A stretch of DNA of 64,000 bases from Hypericum androsaemum. Its lineage: Eukaryota; Streptophyta; Magnoliopsida; Malpighiales; Hypericaceae. The notes under the pieces were generated by a model. It was not told the origin of the DNA, made no database searches, and was given only the letters and a program-made list of their open reading frames with translations. Positions 20,790-32,459 of this stretch are shown here, in pieces. The translations under genes were made by a program, and so were the position numbers. The stretch covers positions 1,736,501 through 1,800,500 of the forward strand of contig OZ023180.1 of assembly GCA_963995505.1 (NCBI GenBank). Direction: 5' to 3'. The first letter of the stretch is position 1; each line of letters opens with the position of its first letter.

Positions 20790-23070
20790 TTTTGACCACG
20801 ATCTTGCACCTTTGTGATGGATCCCACCTTGGAAAGCCTGGGCATCCGGTCGTTCGACATACTAGAATGAATTTGACACAATTTGATAGCTTCGTACAAA
20901 TTTATTTATAATCGGCCTTATTTTCGGAAGTAGAAATAAAACAATGCTACTTTTTAAAAGAGAACAAACCAGATTCTTGGAAAGAAAATATAAGGGGAAA
21001 TTAATCTCTAGTCTATCGGGTTTGCTTAAATATACTAAAAAGTCTCCATGTTTGTAAAATATACGCTGACGTCCTTCGTGTTTGATTTTATTATACTTTG
21101 AATCATTGGCTAACGTCAGCAGCTCTTTTTTCATTTTTGTCATTGAAATGACAAAAATACCCTTGTGTAACTGACCCAAATCTCCGGTCATCTTCTCCGA
21201 TCATTTTTTCGACGAACAACAACTTCTAATCATCTTCTCCGACGAACAACAACCTCCGGCCAACACCAATTTTCTCCAAAACAACATGAAAAAATTAAAT
21301 CGGTGGAAAGAATCGCTGTCAGCTTCCAAAACACAAGAACAAAAAAAAGGGACTCCAGTGTCACTAGGTACCCAATTGCTGTAAATCAGTACCCAAAATA
21401 CAAGAACAACAAAAAAAAGAACAGATTTGTTGGTACTTCTCTCTTGTCTGGTTTGGGACGAAATCGGGGCGGTGAAACCAGAGAGACATATTTGCGATTC
21501 CCTCCGGGACCCTCTCGGCGATGCTGATGATGGTGAAGTTAGGGTTTTGCTGCAGGAGGCTTCGACAATAAACCTTTGCTTGATCGGCAAGGGCAATGTC
21601 ATCGGTGATGACTTGAACGTCGGGATTGATGGTAGTGATGGGAGGTGAACCCCTTCTTGGAAGAGAGCTCAGCCACGAACCCCTCTTCCCTGGACGACGG
21701 GATTGATGGCAGCGACGGGAGGAGAGGGTTGCAGCAGCTGCGACGGATGGTGGGCGAGCGGTCATCAAAGTTGGCTGGTGGGATTGTCGGACTTGTACAT
21801 GCCATCTTCATCTTCTTCCTCGAGATCTCCTTGTGTTTAGTTTTAAAAAAAATCACAAAGAGGAGGAGGCTATCTGGCAATTATTTCTTGACCATGAGAA
21901 TCAGCCCTGGCCGATTACTTCTCCTCGAACCCACTCCATATCGGTTGACTGTGGGGGCGAGGCTATCTGGGTTTATGTGGGTTGCCGTCGGCGAGGAGGG
22001 AACGATCGGGAGGTCAGGATGCTTTTTTTAAGGATATTTTTGTCATTTCAATAACAAAAATGAAAAAAAATGTTAATATGAGCTAGGGACCTGAAAGTAT
22101 AATAAAATCAAACACGATAAATGTCGGCGTGTATTTTGCAAACAGAAAGGATTTTTGAGTAAATTTAAGCAAATCCGAAGGACTAAAGAGTAATTTTTCC
22201 AAAATATAATAAATTGAGTGCATGCTGATTATATGTATTGACGGCACTTTTTCTCGTACAGCGATGAGTCAAATCACAGTGGACAATAATCTCTAGTAAA
22301 TTTTGAATTTGAAATTTCTAATTAAAATTTTAAAATAGAATAACCCGACCACTCTTGATGAGAAGGAGGTGAATGGGGCTAGGCGTGTGAGCAGGTCGTT
22401 TTTGGTGGGAAAGAGACTCGTGACTTGTTCCGAAAGATGAATGTCAAAAAGAGGGAGGGGTGTTTTTTTTTTGGGTGGAGAACTAAGTGACTTATGTTGA
22501 CTTTCTGAATAAACCAATCGACTCATCGAATCAATATTCCAGGGACAATCGAGAATAAAATTAGGGACCGAAAGATACATTATTCAAGATACGTGAATGA
22601 GCCTGTATATGTTGACCAACTATAGATATTATAATGTATTTTACTCAATAAATTACCAACTAAAAGAACTCTTTTGTCTCTAAAAAACCATGCAATCAAA
22701 TCTTACGAACAAAGGAGATCATGGATTCTTAATTCTTTAAAAAAGGTCATGAATATAAGTGTGTCAACGCAAAAATCATCAACAAACTTATTTTTTAAAA
22801 TCATTGATTTATGTTTTACGAATGAGAAACCGAAAACATGATTAAAAGCTACTATTTTAGGCAGAATATCTTTAACTAGAAAAGGAATCTAACCAATACA
22901 ATAGAGAAATACTTCATGATTAAAAGTTCAAACAAACTATAACTATAAATTTAAAACCTTCAAAATAAAGAACTCTAAATTGAACTGCAATAGAACTTGT
23001 ACTTAGACTCGACCATCACTCAAAGGCCCATTGGTTCTCTTTGCGAATCTCCGCTTCCTCCTCGGGCGTA
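20790..23070. repeat. segmental duplication block B, copy 2
   Basis: Second copy of the block at 6885-8130, split by the TIR element at 20994-22200. It continues into the complete SKP1-like gene, whereas copy 1 keeps only the gene's 3' end. Confidence 0.8.
20994..22200. mobile_element. Mutator-like non-autonomous element with GC-rich core
   Basis: A 1207-bp element with long imperfect TIRs of about 180-190 bp. The ends are GGGGAAATTAATCTCTAGTC and, inverted, GGAAAAATTACTCTTTAGTC. It is flanked by an exact 9-bp duplication AAAATATAA (20985-20993 and 22201-22209). Its TIRs share the tract TTTTTGTCATTGAAATGACA with other elements here. The GC-rich core (about 21440-22010) has open frames in several phases, probably captured host sequence, but I cannot name its source. 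The element interrupts duplication block B. Confidence 0.87.
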
Positions 23071-23483
23071 TAGTCATTCTTGATGTTGAAAATCTTGCGG
23101 ATCTCCTCCGGGGACTTGCCCTTAATCATATCCGCCACCGTCTGGCAAGTAAGGTCCAGCAAGTTTTTGATGTTCAAATAGTTCGAAGCGAGGATGAGGT
23201 CGAAGAGGGTGGCCTGGTCCACCTTCACGAACTCGGCGTCCCAGACCTTGAGGTCGTTCTTCTCGGCCGACGACTTGTCATCCTCGGCGGCCTCCACGTG
23301 TTTCTTGCAATACTCGATCACCTTCGCCAGGATCTCGCCGGTCACATTCGGAAGCGGGATCCCGTTGTCGGTGCAGTCGTCCTCGATCATGTGCTTGATC
23401 GTCTGCGATTCAATCGCCACGGCTTCGTCAACGTCGAACGTCTGGCCGTCCGAGCTCTTCAGTGTTATCTTCTTGGACGACAT
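23016..23483 (-). CDS. SKP1-like protein (ASK family)
   Basis: Single-exon gene of 155 residues, the standard length for plant SKP1/ASK proteins. The N-terminal BTB/POZ-like fold spans about residues 4-65 ([20 protein letters not shown], then [19 protein letters not shown]). An acidic, charged linker (66-80) follows, and then the C-terminal SKP1 dimerisation domain that contacts F-box proteins (about 100-155, including [20 protein letters not shown] and [17 protein letters not shown]). It bridges CUL1 to F-box receptors in SCF ubiquitin ligases in nucleus and cytosol. No lesion is seen. Two broken relatives lie at 8046-8116 and 10338-10507. Absence of an intron is common among ASK duplicates; which ASK it equals cannot be told. 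Confidence 0.94.
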   Translation of the reverse strand: MSSKKITLKSSDGQTFDVDEAVAIESQTIKHMIEDDCTDNGIPLPNVTGEILAKVIEYCKKHVEAAEDDKSSAEKNDLKVWDAEFVKVDQATLFDLILASNYLNIKNLLDLTCQTVADMIKGKSPEEIRKIFNIKNDYTPEEEAEIRKENQWAFE

Positions 23484-23600
23484 CGTTTATGAGATTATTT
23501 GCTAGGGTTTACGGGGAGGTTTTTTTTCTTGATTAATTTTCCCCTTTCGCAGTAATGTTTTGGAGAGGTTATTTGCTAGGTATTGGAGGGCTACCGGTCC

Positions 23601-23608
23601 TTTTATAG
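23601..23608 (-). promoter_or_regulatory. TATA box of the SKP1-like gene
   Basis: CTATAAAA on the minus strand, about 118-125 bp upstream of the ATG at 23483. The leader it implies includes the TTTGCTAGGGTTTACGG block also present in the pseudogene at 10.5 kb. Confidence 0.6.
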
Positions 23609-23619
23609 GGGTTTAAGAG

Positions 23620-24894
23620 AGGCATCGATTAGGAGGTTATTGTTTCATAATCGGGTTAGATGTCTAAATTTTTAATTGTTCTGAGATTAGGATTCCGAAA
23701 CTTTGGGGAGAGAGAGGCATAGATAGATTAGGAAATTTTTGTTTCCTAGTCAGGGTGATGATCGGAAGGAAATCACGTAACATAGCAAAAGCGAAAATAA
23801 AATAAGTAGGGATATGACATATTCGATGTAGAAAATGTTGGGATAATTTTTCTAGATCAAAAGGCAATGCAATATTAATCAATTTAGGTTGTCCACGGAG
23901 ATGGCCGATGAGCATAAAAATAATTAGAGATATGCATGTCTCTGTAGAGAAGAATTCACCTCTCAAAAATTAAAGACAAAATCTTTCCCGAATAAACACT
24001 CAATAATCAATATCTCATATCATATCATAATCTGACAACAACTAAGAGCAAACAACCCTTCTATATAGTTAATACTAGAGTCCTAAGTAGCTTAAACCAC
24101 CTAAATAACTCATGATTGGAGGGATTGTTTTGATAATTTGACATATTACACGTCAGTATTAATCAAACCCACTCGATTACTACGTGTTTGTCACATCGGG
24201 TATAAAACGATAGCGTTTCAAGTCTGTATGTCCGGACAGCTTGGACATGTCCTGATAAAAGTTGGTAAATCACAAATTGAATTACCAATTTTAAACAACA
24301 TTATCTAAATGCAAAAAATGCGAAACTATATTATACTAAGGTGGAATGTTTTTGCTTATTCACGAGTCTCACCGAGCGGGCTATGAGAGAGGCCAGTGTA
24401 CAAGCGAACTTCTCGAAGACCCAAGGATGTCACGCTTGGGTCTCACTTGCGTGAGAGAGTTTGTCTAGTCTACGCGATTTGACAGGATAATGGGCCGCAT
24501 TATGGGCTTTTGTGTGTGGGATGTTTTGGGCCATACAACAAGGAAACAAAAACACATCCAACTTGGAATCTTAACAGACGATGATAAAGTTCGTTAAATG
24601 TAAAAAAATAAATTAAAATTGTCATTGGTCACCTTTTCATTCAAAACTAATATTAATATTTTGTTGAAGTGAAGGAAAAATTCGTGTATAAAATATAATT
24701 TGAGCAAGAAAATATGCTGAAAGAAATTGAAATCCAAAAAAAAACGAGATTTTTTATTCTTTAATTTTGTACCACACCAAACAAGAAATTCTATCAAAAC
24801 AATTTCATACCTCAATCCTTGTAACCTAATTTCCCTCCTTCCAAACATACTATAACAGATCGAGTGAGGAAAAGTTGTAGCCAAAAAGTGACCA
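23620..24894. other. intergenic, nothing recognised
   Basis: AT-rich sequence between the SKP1-like gene and a hairpin element. No frame with a recognisable domain and no clear repeat structure. Confidence 0.5.
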
Positions 24895-24903
24895 GGTCAA
24901 AGA

Positions 24904-25513
24904 GGGTTTTTTTTTTTCAAAATAGGCAAAAAAACTTAGATATATTCTCTAAATAGGCAAAAACTTAATATATTCCTAAAATAGAAAAAAATTTAATTAA
25001 AAATTAAATAAAATAGGTGACGACCCAACTAGGGGTCAACACACCAATATATAATAATATATTCCCTGACATTATACTATTATATTAATATAATATAAGA
25101 GACAACCTAATACTAGGTCGACTCTTGTCTAATTTCATTTTTTTGAACTACTTGTCTAATTTAATTTCGGTCCACTCGCCCGAACACTGTATTTTTTTTG
25201 CGAGGAGTACTACGAGTTATGCATTGAGTATGTTGTTCGAACAATGTTCGAACGGGCTGATCAAAATTAAATTATACAAGTAGTTCAAAAAAAAAATTAG
25301 ACAATTGTCGACATAGTACTAGATCGTCTCTTATATTATATTAATATAATAGTATAATGTCAGGGAATATATTATTATATATTAGTGTGTCGACCCCTAG
25401 TTGGGTCATCACCTATTTTTTAATTAAAATTTTGCCTATTTTAGGAACATATTAAATTTTTGACTATTTAGGGAATATATCTAAAATTTTTGCCTATTTT
25501 AGAAAAAAAACCC
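24904..25513. mobile_element. 610-bp foldback element with 9-bp target duplication
   Basis: Almost the entire element is one inverted repeat: two arms of about 285-290 bp around a spacer of roughly 30 bp near 25200-25235. It is flanked by the exact 9-bp direct repeat GGTCAAAGA (24895-24903 and 25514-25522). The ends are GGGTTTTTTT and its complement. The 9-bp duplication points to a Mutator-like MITE. There is no coding capacity; a transcript across it would fold into a very long hairpin. Confidence 0.9.
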
Positions 25514-26287
25514 GGTCAAAGATTAAGATTTTCAAATGCCAAATCACCTTGTATTTTGTTGACCAAATTTTTGGAAAGCAATTCCTCAGGTCATTTTTCA
25601 CACCCATCTCGACATTATTCGGAACTCAAACCTCGGTCATGATCGATGCTATCGACTATGTTTAAGGATATACGAACATAAATTTTCAGTCATATTTTCT
25701 CCCCTTCCATTGTTTTTTACAAATGTGATAGACAACAATCTCATATAAAGCTGTTTGATTTTGGAAATGTAGAAGTTTGGTTCCGTATAAATTATTGTGT
25801 TATATTTTTAATTAACCATTGTGGCCCATTGTATACCTCAATGGATCCAAGAGTAGGATCCTGATTTAACTAACCTGAATCTTGTGAGCCTGATGAATCT
25901 GAATTTTCAAATGAAAAACCAAATTAGTCGTAATACTACTATCATCATTTTTATTCTTATCTAAGTAGTATCATTTGAAAGAGAATCGTTATAGGAAATA
26001 TCTGAATATAATATAATTTTCGAAAAGAAATATATTCAGAATTCCATCACACAGAAAGCACTGACGCGTTTGGAAAAGAAAATGAAAAGACCGAACACCA
26101 AACAAACAAAGGAAGTGTTCCTACAATTTGGTGTCACTAACAATTCACCGACTACCTACCCTGGACAATTAAATCACCAACAGTCCAGAAAATTACAGAA
26201 CAATTATTTCTTCGCGAAATTGAATTCCAAAAATAAATAAAATTGCGGAATCCGGAAACGATAATTAGTTGGTTTCCTGGAAATTGT

Positions 26288-28054
26288 TTATCGAGCAGTG
26301 GTCATCATTTTCACAAACTCATCGTAGTCAACTTGGCCATCGCCATCCAAATCGGCCTCTTTGATCATCTGCCCCACCTCCTCGTCTGTTAGCTTCTCGC
26401 CTAAATTGACCATCACATGCCTTAACTGCGAAAGGCAAAATTAATCTAATCAGGTTTTTTTTAATAATTAATTTAGATTAATAGATAACAAGTAAATAGA
26501 TCAACTGTCGGTCTAGTTTAACTAAAAGATTTCGAATTCTAATTTTTTGAGATGCAACAGTATTAAATAATAATTGAAAGAATTGTCATTGCTCAAAGAT
26601 TTTATCTAGCTCAAACCTGGATTCGTCCGCCAAGTGGATGTCCGGATACTAGATAGTTTAGCAAAAACATATTTATTTTCAAAAAGTAAAGACGACTTAA
26701 TTAGCCATCGGTAGGCTGATATTTGTCAACAGTCTCGCCCTACTTTGAACTTTCTGTATCAAACTAGCAGCTGAAAGACCAATTTAATTAAACAAATTCG
26801 GAAATTTTGATTACAATCGCATATTTCAAAAGGGTTTGATCCAAATCGTTTCGGAATTTTTGTATACGAAACCTTCACATATATAACCCATATAAGATTA
26901 GTAAAATGGAGGAAAATTAAAAATTGATTACTCTATTGAAATGTAATTAATATCTGGAAAATTACCTCGCTGGCTGATATGTAACCATTCTGGTCCTTGT
27001 CAAAAACCTTGAAGGCCTCCTTAAGTTCTTCCTCGGCGTCTGTTTCCTGAAACATTAATGATGTACCAGAAACAGAGAAGATCAATAACAGCGAATAAAA
27101 ATCTTGGCGTTACATATAGTTAGATTCAATTTGATAGTGCTTATTTTTATTTTTACTTAGATATGTATCTATCTAGTATTCTAAGTCGGGTGTTATAAGT
27201 GGGGACGGATTTGGTGGGTACTGGGCTAGTTCCCACCCATGGAGACTAACCCAAACCAATATCACTACACATGCAAATTAATATCACTTCACATGTAAAC
27301 CAAGCTCATGCAAACCAATATCACATAATAGGTTATTGACAATCAGATTTAAAGACAATCAAATTTGATGGCCCAAAATGTAGTCCCCACCTGAAGACAA
27401 TTTTTATTTAGTTTCCACTCAATCCGGTCTCGTTATAAGCTGCCTACAATTTGATGTAATTATTTTGTAACTACTTTTGGTGGATTTAATACAAATTTAC
27501 TTATAAAAAATATATAGTTAAAGTCAAGGTCCTATTTAAAAAGCAATACTTTCATGTATCTCTTATTCGTAAATTTTACCATTTTGATCAACTCTTAAAA
27601 AAAATCAAATTATAGATATTAATTTGTTTTTTTATAAGTAATTTTTTGCAGTTACGAAAATTCGAACTTCGTCACTCCCTATCCAATTTTTACTTAGTTG
27701 TTCGAAGGTTTAATTATTTAAATACCTTCACCTTCTTGGCCATTAGGGTCAAGAACTCAGCAAACTCAATGGTCCCATTCCCATCCGCATCGACTTCACT
27801 GATCATGTCCTGAAGCTCTTCTTCTGTTGGGTTCTGGTCCAATGAGCGAATAACTGTCGCCAATTCTTCCAATGTAATGCATCCTAAGAACATAACCACA
27901 TTAACATAATTAATCTCAGTACCATACTAAAAAGGAAGTATAGAAAATGAAAAAAAAACAGAGAAGAATACTAATTACCATCTCCATCTTTGTCAAATAG
28001 ACAAAAGGCCTCCCTAAACTCAACAATCTGCTCTTCAGAAAGTACATCTGCCAT
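26288..28054 (-). CDS. calmodulin-like protein, CML8/CML11 type
   Basis: Four exons on the minus strand: 27979-28054, 27726-27883, 26966-27046, 26288-26425, all with GT/AG junctions, totalling 453 nt (150 residues and a stop). The first intron splits the glycine codon of the first EF-hand, the position typical of plant calmodulin genes. Four EF-hands are intact: 21-32 (DKDGDGCITLEE), 57-68 ([12 protein letters not shown]), 94-105 ([12 protein letters not shown]), 130-141 ([12 protein letters not shown]). [20 protein letters not shown] instead of the canonical calmodulin wording places it in the CML8/CML11 clade. It is a soluble Ca2+ sensor that binds target helices. Intron 2 carries a 232-bp MITE, and a hAT element begins 460 bp upstream of the ATG. 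Confidence 0.93.
27200..27431. mobile_element. 232-bp MITE in intron of the CML gene
   Basis: Flanked by the 8-bp direct repeat GTTATAAG (27192-27199 and 27432-27439). The ends are diverged inverted repeats of the form GGGACGGATT / CCGGATTGAGTGG. They resemble the ends of the elements at 37125-38305 and 51476-51657, so I place all three in one family. Internally it has several AACCAATATCAC motifs, also reminiscent of the 37-kb element's minisatellite. Confidence 0.7.
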
Positions 28055-28513
28055 TTTTTTGCTCTAAAGACGCGTTCAAGAAATATTCAAATGAAAATTT
28101 TGAGTAAGAGGGAAGAAGATAGATAGATAGAGAGAGAGGGGTGGAGTATGTTGAGTATAGCTCAATCCTGGCCGGGTTTATGTAGGATTTCGATGTGGCA
28201 AGCATTCAGAATTTTCTCTATTTTTTAAAAATAAATTTTGGGTTATTTTACTTTTTGAATTAGAAAATTGGTGCAGTCAAAATAGACGACCGGAATTGGA
28301 TGGTCTTTTCTTTCTTTTTAGCCTGGCTCTATTAAGGAAGACAGAATCAAAGGTTCAAGAAGCCAGCTTATCACCTCTCTCTCGTTACTTAGGACCATGA
28401 CCATATACCAAGTCCATTTTGCATCTCCTTTCTTATTCTTTTTTTTAAGTAAATATATTAAACCAATTTACACCAAAAACGTCCACCACCGGTACAAGTG
28501 AAACCACCCCCAC

Positions 28514-31500
28514 TAGGGCTGAGATTTAAACCGAAATAATTCGAAAAATTGTTAACCCGACCAACCCGAGGGAGGTCAAACCGCTAACCTAACCGAAAAA
28601 ATGGGCTCATGGATTGTCAGTCAGTTAAACCCGACCGGTCGGTGCCAAATCGGTGTCGTTTTTTTGTTAGCCCAATACTCCGTGGGACCGACAATATGAC
28701 GTCGTTTTAGGGGGTATAAATACCCAGTTACTTACCCCGGCCCCCAGTTAAAACCTAGCCGCGTTCCATTAAAAATATCGCCTTCCTCCCTCTATCTTCC
28801 ACCCTCCGTCCCCCACCGGACCTCCAACCCAGAGGGGGCCGTCGCTGTTGCTCCTCCTCCTCTCTCCCATCTCTCTCTCGTCGTCATCGTCTCTCTCATT
28901 CTTTTCAACCTTGTTTCTATTTTCCTAAAAATCCTAAAAGACTTGTCCTTGACCCATGTTCTCTTTTCGGTGTTGAATATGTTCACTACTTTTGTAAGTC
29001 TGCAAGTAAGTTGTTACAAATCCAAATTTTATTTTCAGTTAGTTAATTTCATGTTCTTAATCATAAACTCTAAAAATATTCACTGTTTATATCCGTAGGT
29101 TACAAGGTCTTGGAGATTCCGTCCTCCTCCCTCCCGTCTCTCTCTCATTTTCTCTTCCTCATTCTCTACTCTCTACCATGGTAATTTTGCATGTTATGGG
29201 TTTAGTTTAAATAAGCTGGATGTTAATAAATTTGTTGATGGGTTTAGTTGAAAAAGATGTTTCTAAATGGGTTAATATTTCTGCGGAAACATGGGTTAGA
29301 TATTTCTGCGTGTTATGGGTTAAGTGTTTCTGCGTGTAATGGGTCGAGGATAGATGTTTATATTTCTGCGTGTTAAATAAGCTGCGGTTGTATAAGATGA
29401 AACAACGGTGCACGTTCTGAGTTTGTGACAGTTTGACAGGATGATGATATGGGTTTAGAATCTGCAACTGAGTTTACATAAGGTGCATTATTATTTTTCT
29501 TTCATTGCAGGCGGATGCTGGTCAAATTCCAATAGAGATCCCTAATGAGAACCCGAGTGAGGCCTCGAGTGAGGTCGTTGAGGATCCAGTTGTGGCGGCT
29601 AATATTTTTGGTACGCCATATCTTAAACCTCCTTTGCATCTGAAAAGGAAACTGAAAGCAATGACTATTACTAAGAATAGGAGAAAAGTTAGTGATGTTT
29701 GGGAATATTTTACTAGGACCCCAGATATGGAAGAGGGTGAAGAGTATGATGCATGTAACTACTGTGATACAACATATGCATGTCATAGTAAGAGAAATGG
29801 AACCACGACTATGATGCGACACTTAGAGAAATAGTGCACAAAATTTTCAAGAGATGATTGGAAACAAACTGTTTTGTCTTTTGAAAAGGCTGAGGGTTGG
29901 AAATAGTGTTGGCAAGTTGAAGGCTGTTACTTTTAATCAGAATGAGGCTCGCGTTCAATTGGCTAAAAAAATGGTGATTATTGATGAGTTTCCTTTTAGA
30001 GTAGTAGAAGGAGAGGGATTTAATGTCTATAGCCAATATTTGCAGCCTAGGTTTTCATTACCTCATAGGACAACATTAGCCAATGATTGCATGAAATTGT
30101 ATGATGATGAGAAGACCAGGTTGAAAAGACTTATGAAAAATTAGAGGTTGTTTTTCCCCATGGACACCTGGACATCAGTCTAAAATCTGAATTATATGTG
30201 TTTGACGGGACATTGGATCGATAACGATTGGGTTTATCAAAAAAGATTGCTTAACTTTTGCCCAATTGCGGATCATAGGGGTCAGATAATTGGAGATGCT
30301 ATTGAGTCTTGCTTTATTGAGTGGGGTATTGAAAAGGTTCTGATCATTACGGTTGACAATGTTAGCTCTAATGATGTAGTAATTCGCATATTGAAATCAT
30401 CCACTGGATATATGCTGAAAGATGTCATATCCAAACATGACTTTTTGCACATGAGATGTTGTGCACACATTGTCAATTTGGTTTTTCAAAGTGGATTGAA
30501 AGAGCTAAGTGAGTCGGTTGTCAAGATTCGAAGAGCTGTGAAGTATGTTAAATCTTCTCCGGCTAGGGAAATTTTTTTTAATGCATGTGTGAAAGCTGTG
30601 CACATTGAGAGCAAGAAAGGGTTGAGTTTGGATGTGGAGACAAGGTAAAATTCCACATATTTAATGTTGGAGGCTACCGAGAAGTATGAGCGTGCATTTA
30701 ATCGCTTAGAGAGATATGATGGAAAGGTTGTGGCATACTTCTATTCTGGAGATGATGATGAGGTCGATGGTGAGGGTGATGCCGAGGGTAACAATATTTC
30801 TAGGAGAAGAACTTTGCTATGTAGTCCTCCTAGGACCATTGATTGAGAAAATGCACGGTATTTGGTTAAGTTTTTGGAGATGTTTTACAAAGTGACGAAG
30901 AAATTTTCAGCAAGCACTACTGTTACTGCAAATGAGTTCTTTCATAAAGTTGTGCACATCCAAACTATTTTGATGAAGTTTGTTTTTTCCACAAAACCTT
31001 CGTTGGAAAGTATGAGTTCAAAGATGATGGTGAAGTTAGTATTAGAGAGATTTTAAATCCATAAATGGGTTGCTTTATATTGCAATTGTCTCAGATCCCT
31101 GATACAAGAGCAAGTACGTTAAGTACACATTTGAAAAATTTTACAATGAAGAAAAAGCCAAAGAATGTTTGGGTAGGGTTGATGCTTTGTTTGCTCGGTT
31201 GTACGAGCACTATCAAGAACGTTCTCACAAGTCTCTGGCTGGTGCTTCCTCTAGCACAAACCAAGTTGATATTAAAATGGGAGATAATGGCATTGAGGAG
31301 GATGATTTGGTTTTGGGCTCAACATCTTGGGATCAATGGGATAAGAAAATAAGGGTGGATAAGTCAGTTGATGCAAGTACTAATTTGTCTAAGTATTTAA
31401 ATGATCTTGTGGAAGAGAATTGCACCACCTTTAACTTATTGAGTTGGTGGAAAGTGAATGCATCCAATCATTGCTAAAATTGTACGAGATGTGCTAGCGA

Positions 31501-32312
31501 TTCCCGTTTCCACGGTTGCATCAGAATCTGCCTTTAGCACGGATGGGCGTGTACTTGATCCTTATCGAAGTTCTTTGAATCCGAGTACCGTGCAAGCACT
31601 CTTGTGTACTCAAAATTGGTTGAGGAGTAAGTCTCCAAGGAGCTTGGATGACATGGACGATGATATCATTGAAGGTTAGTCTTGTTGTACCTCTAAGTTA
31701 TGTTTAATGTACGATGTTTGTTGACAGCTTGGTATTATTTTCAGTCTTTTAAAATTCCTTGTATACACTTGCAGAACTCATTGCAGATCACAACAAGAGC
31801 TTGGCGTAATACAAGAGGTTGAATTCATTTTATTTCTCGCAGTAGATTGCCTTCATTCTGTTTACTTTAGTAGCAGACTAGCAGTAGGTTGTATTTGATT
31901 TTATCTTCATTTTTATGTTTTAGCTGCTTGGGTTTACATTTTTTAGGGGAAAGTTGGAGACTTGAAGACTTAAAGGCTGAAATGCATCAGATGTTTTACT
32001 TTTGTTTAACGAACTTGTCTGTTATCAAACTTGATGGATTGTTATTTTGGATGATTATGTTGGATGGATTATGATTTAGGATGAATTGTTATTTTGATAG
32101 CTATTTCGACAAACTTTTTCAACAGATGGGCCAAAATATGGGCCCAAGTCAACCCGCAACACCGACCAAAAAAATTTCCACCGTCAACCCACAAGCCCAT
32201 CGGTAAGGGAGAAAAAATAATTTGGTCAGTGTCATTTATAGAAAATTTATTTGGTCGGCGTTGGGCTAAACAGCAGGTGAAAACCTACGAACCCGAACAT
32301 ATCTCATCACTA
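28514..32312 (+). mobile_element. hAT-superfamily DNA transposon, complete but inactive
   Basis: A 3799-bp element with short terminal inverted repeats (TAGGGCTGAGAT at the left, TAGTGATGAGAT read inward from the right). It is flanked by the exact 8-bp duplication ACCCCCAC (28506-28513 and 32313-32320), diagnostic of hAT. The subterminal regions are rich in CCCGAC/CCGACC-type motifs. It carries a transposase gene in the plus direction that is broken. Confidence 0.92.
29178..31679 (+). pseudogene. hAT transposase pseudogene (BED/hATC type)
   Basis: Probable structure: ATG at 29178-29180 directly followed by a GT intron donor; the acceptor ends at 29510, and exon 2 opens ADAGQIPIEIP. A BED zinc finger (CNYCDTTYACHS then MMRHLEK) spans about 29690-29830. 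A stop follows at 29832, then the DUF4413-like central region in pieces (29854-30144, 30196-30648) with blocks like FPFRVVEGEGF and ITVDNVSSND. The C-terminal hATC dimerisation domain (VSTVASESAFSTDGRVLDPY) is at 31458-31679. Stops at 29832, 30142 and 30646 and frame changes make it non-functional. It belongs to the RICESLEEPER/DAYSLEEPER-like group by pattern. An untruncated family member would be about 650-700 residues. Confidence 0.87.
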
Positions 32313-32459
32313 ACCCCCACAGCAAAATTACACGCAAAAACCCTAGAGAGTCAAGGTCAAATTACAAGGGAAGCAATCTCAAAGGGAGGGGGTGGATGAC
32401 TATTAAATGAAAGTAATCACAGGCAAGCGTTCAAGAGCAAAGAAAGGTCTTGTCCAGCC

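Noticed and set aside
21364..21768. 134-aa minus-strand ORF in the 21-kb MULE
   Set aside because: Not called as a gene: it overlaps equally open plus-strand frames, shows no known domain and lies within a transposon. Kept only as possible captured cargo.
23031..23505. Long plus-strand ORFs opposite the SKP1-like gene
   Set aside because: They are antisense shadows of a well-conserved minus-strand gene.
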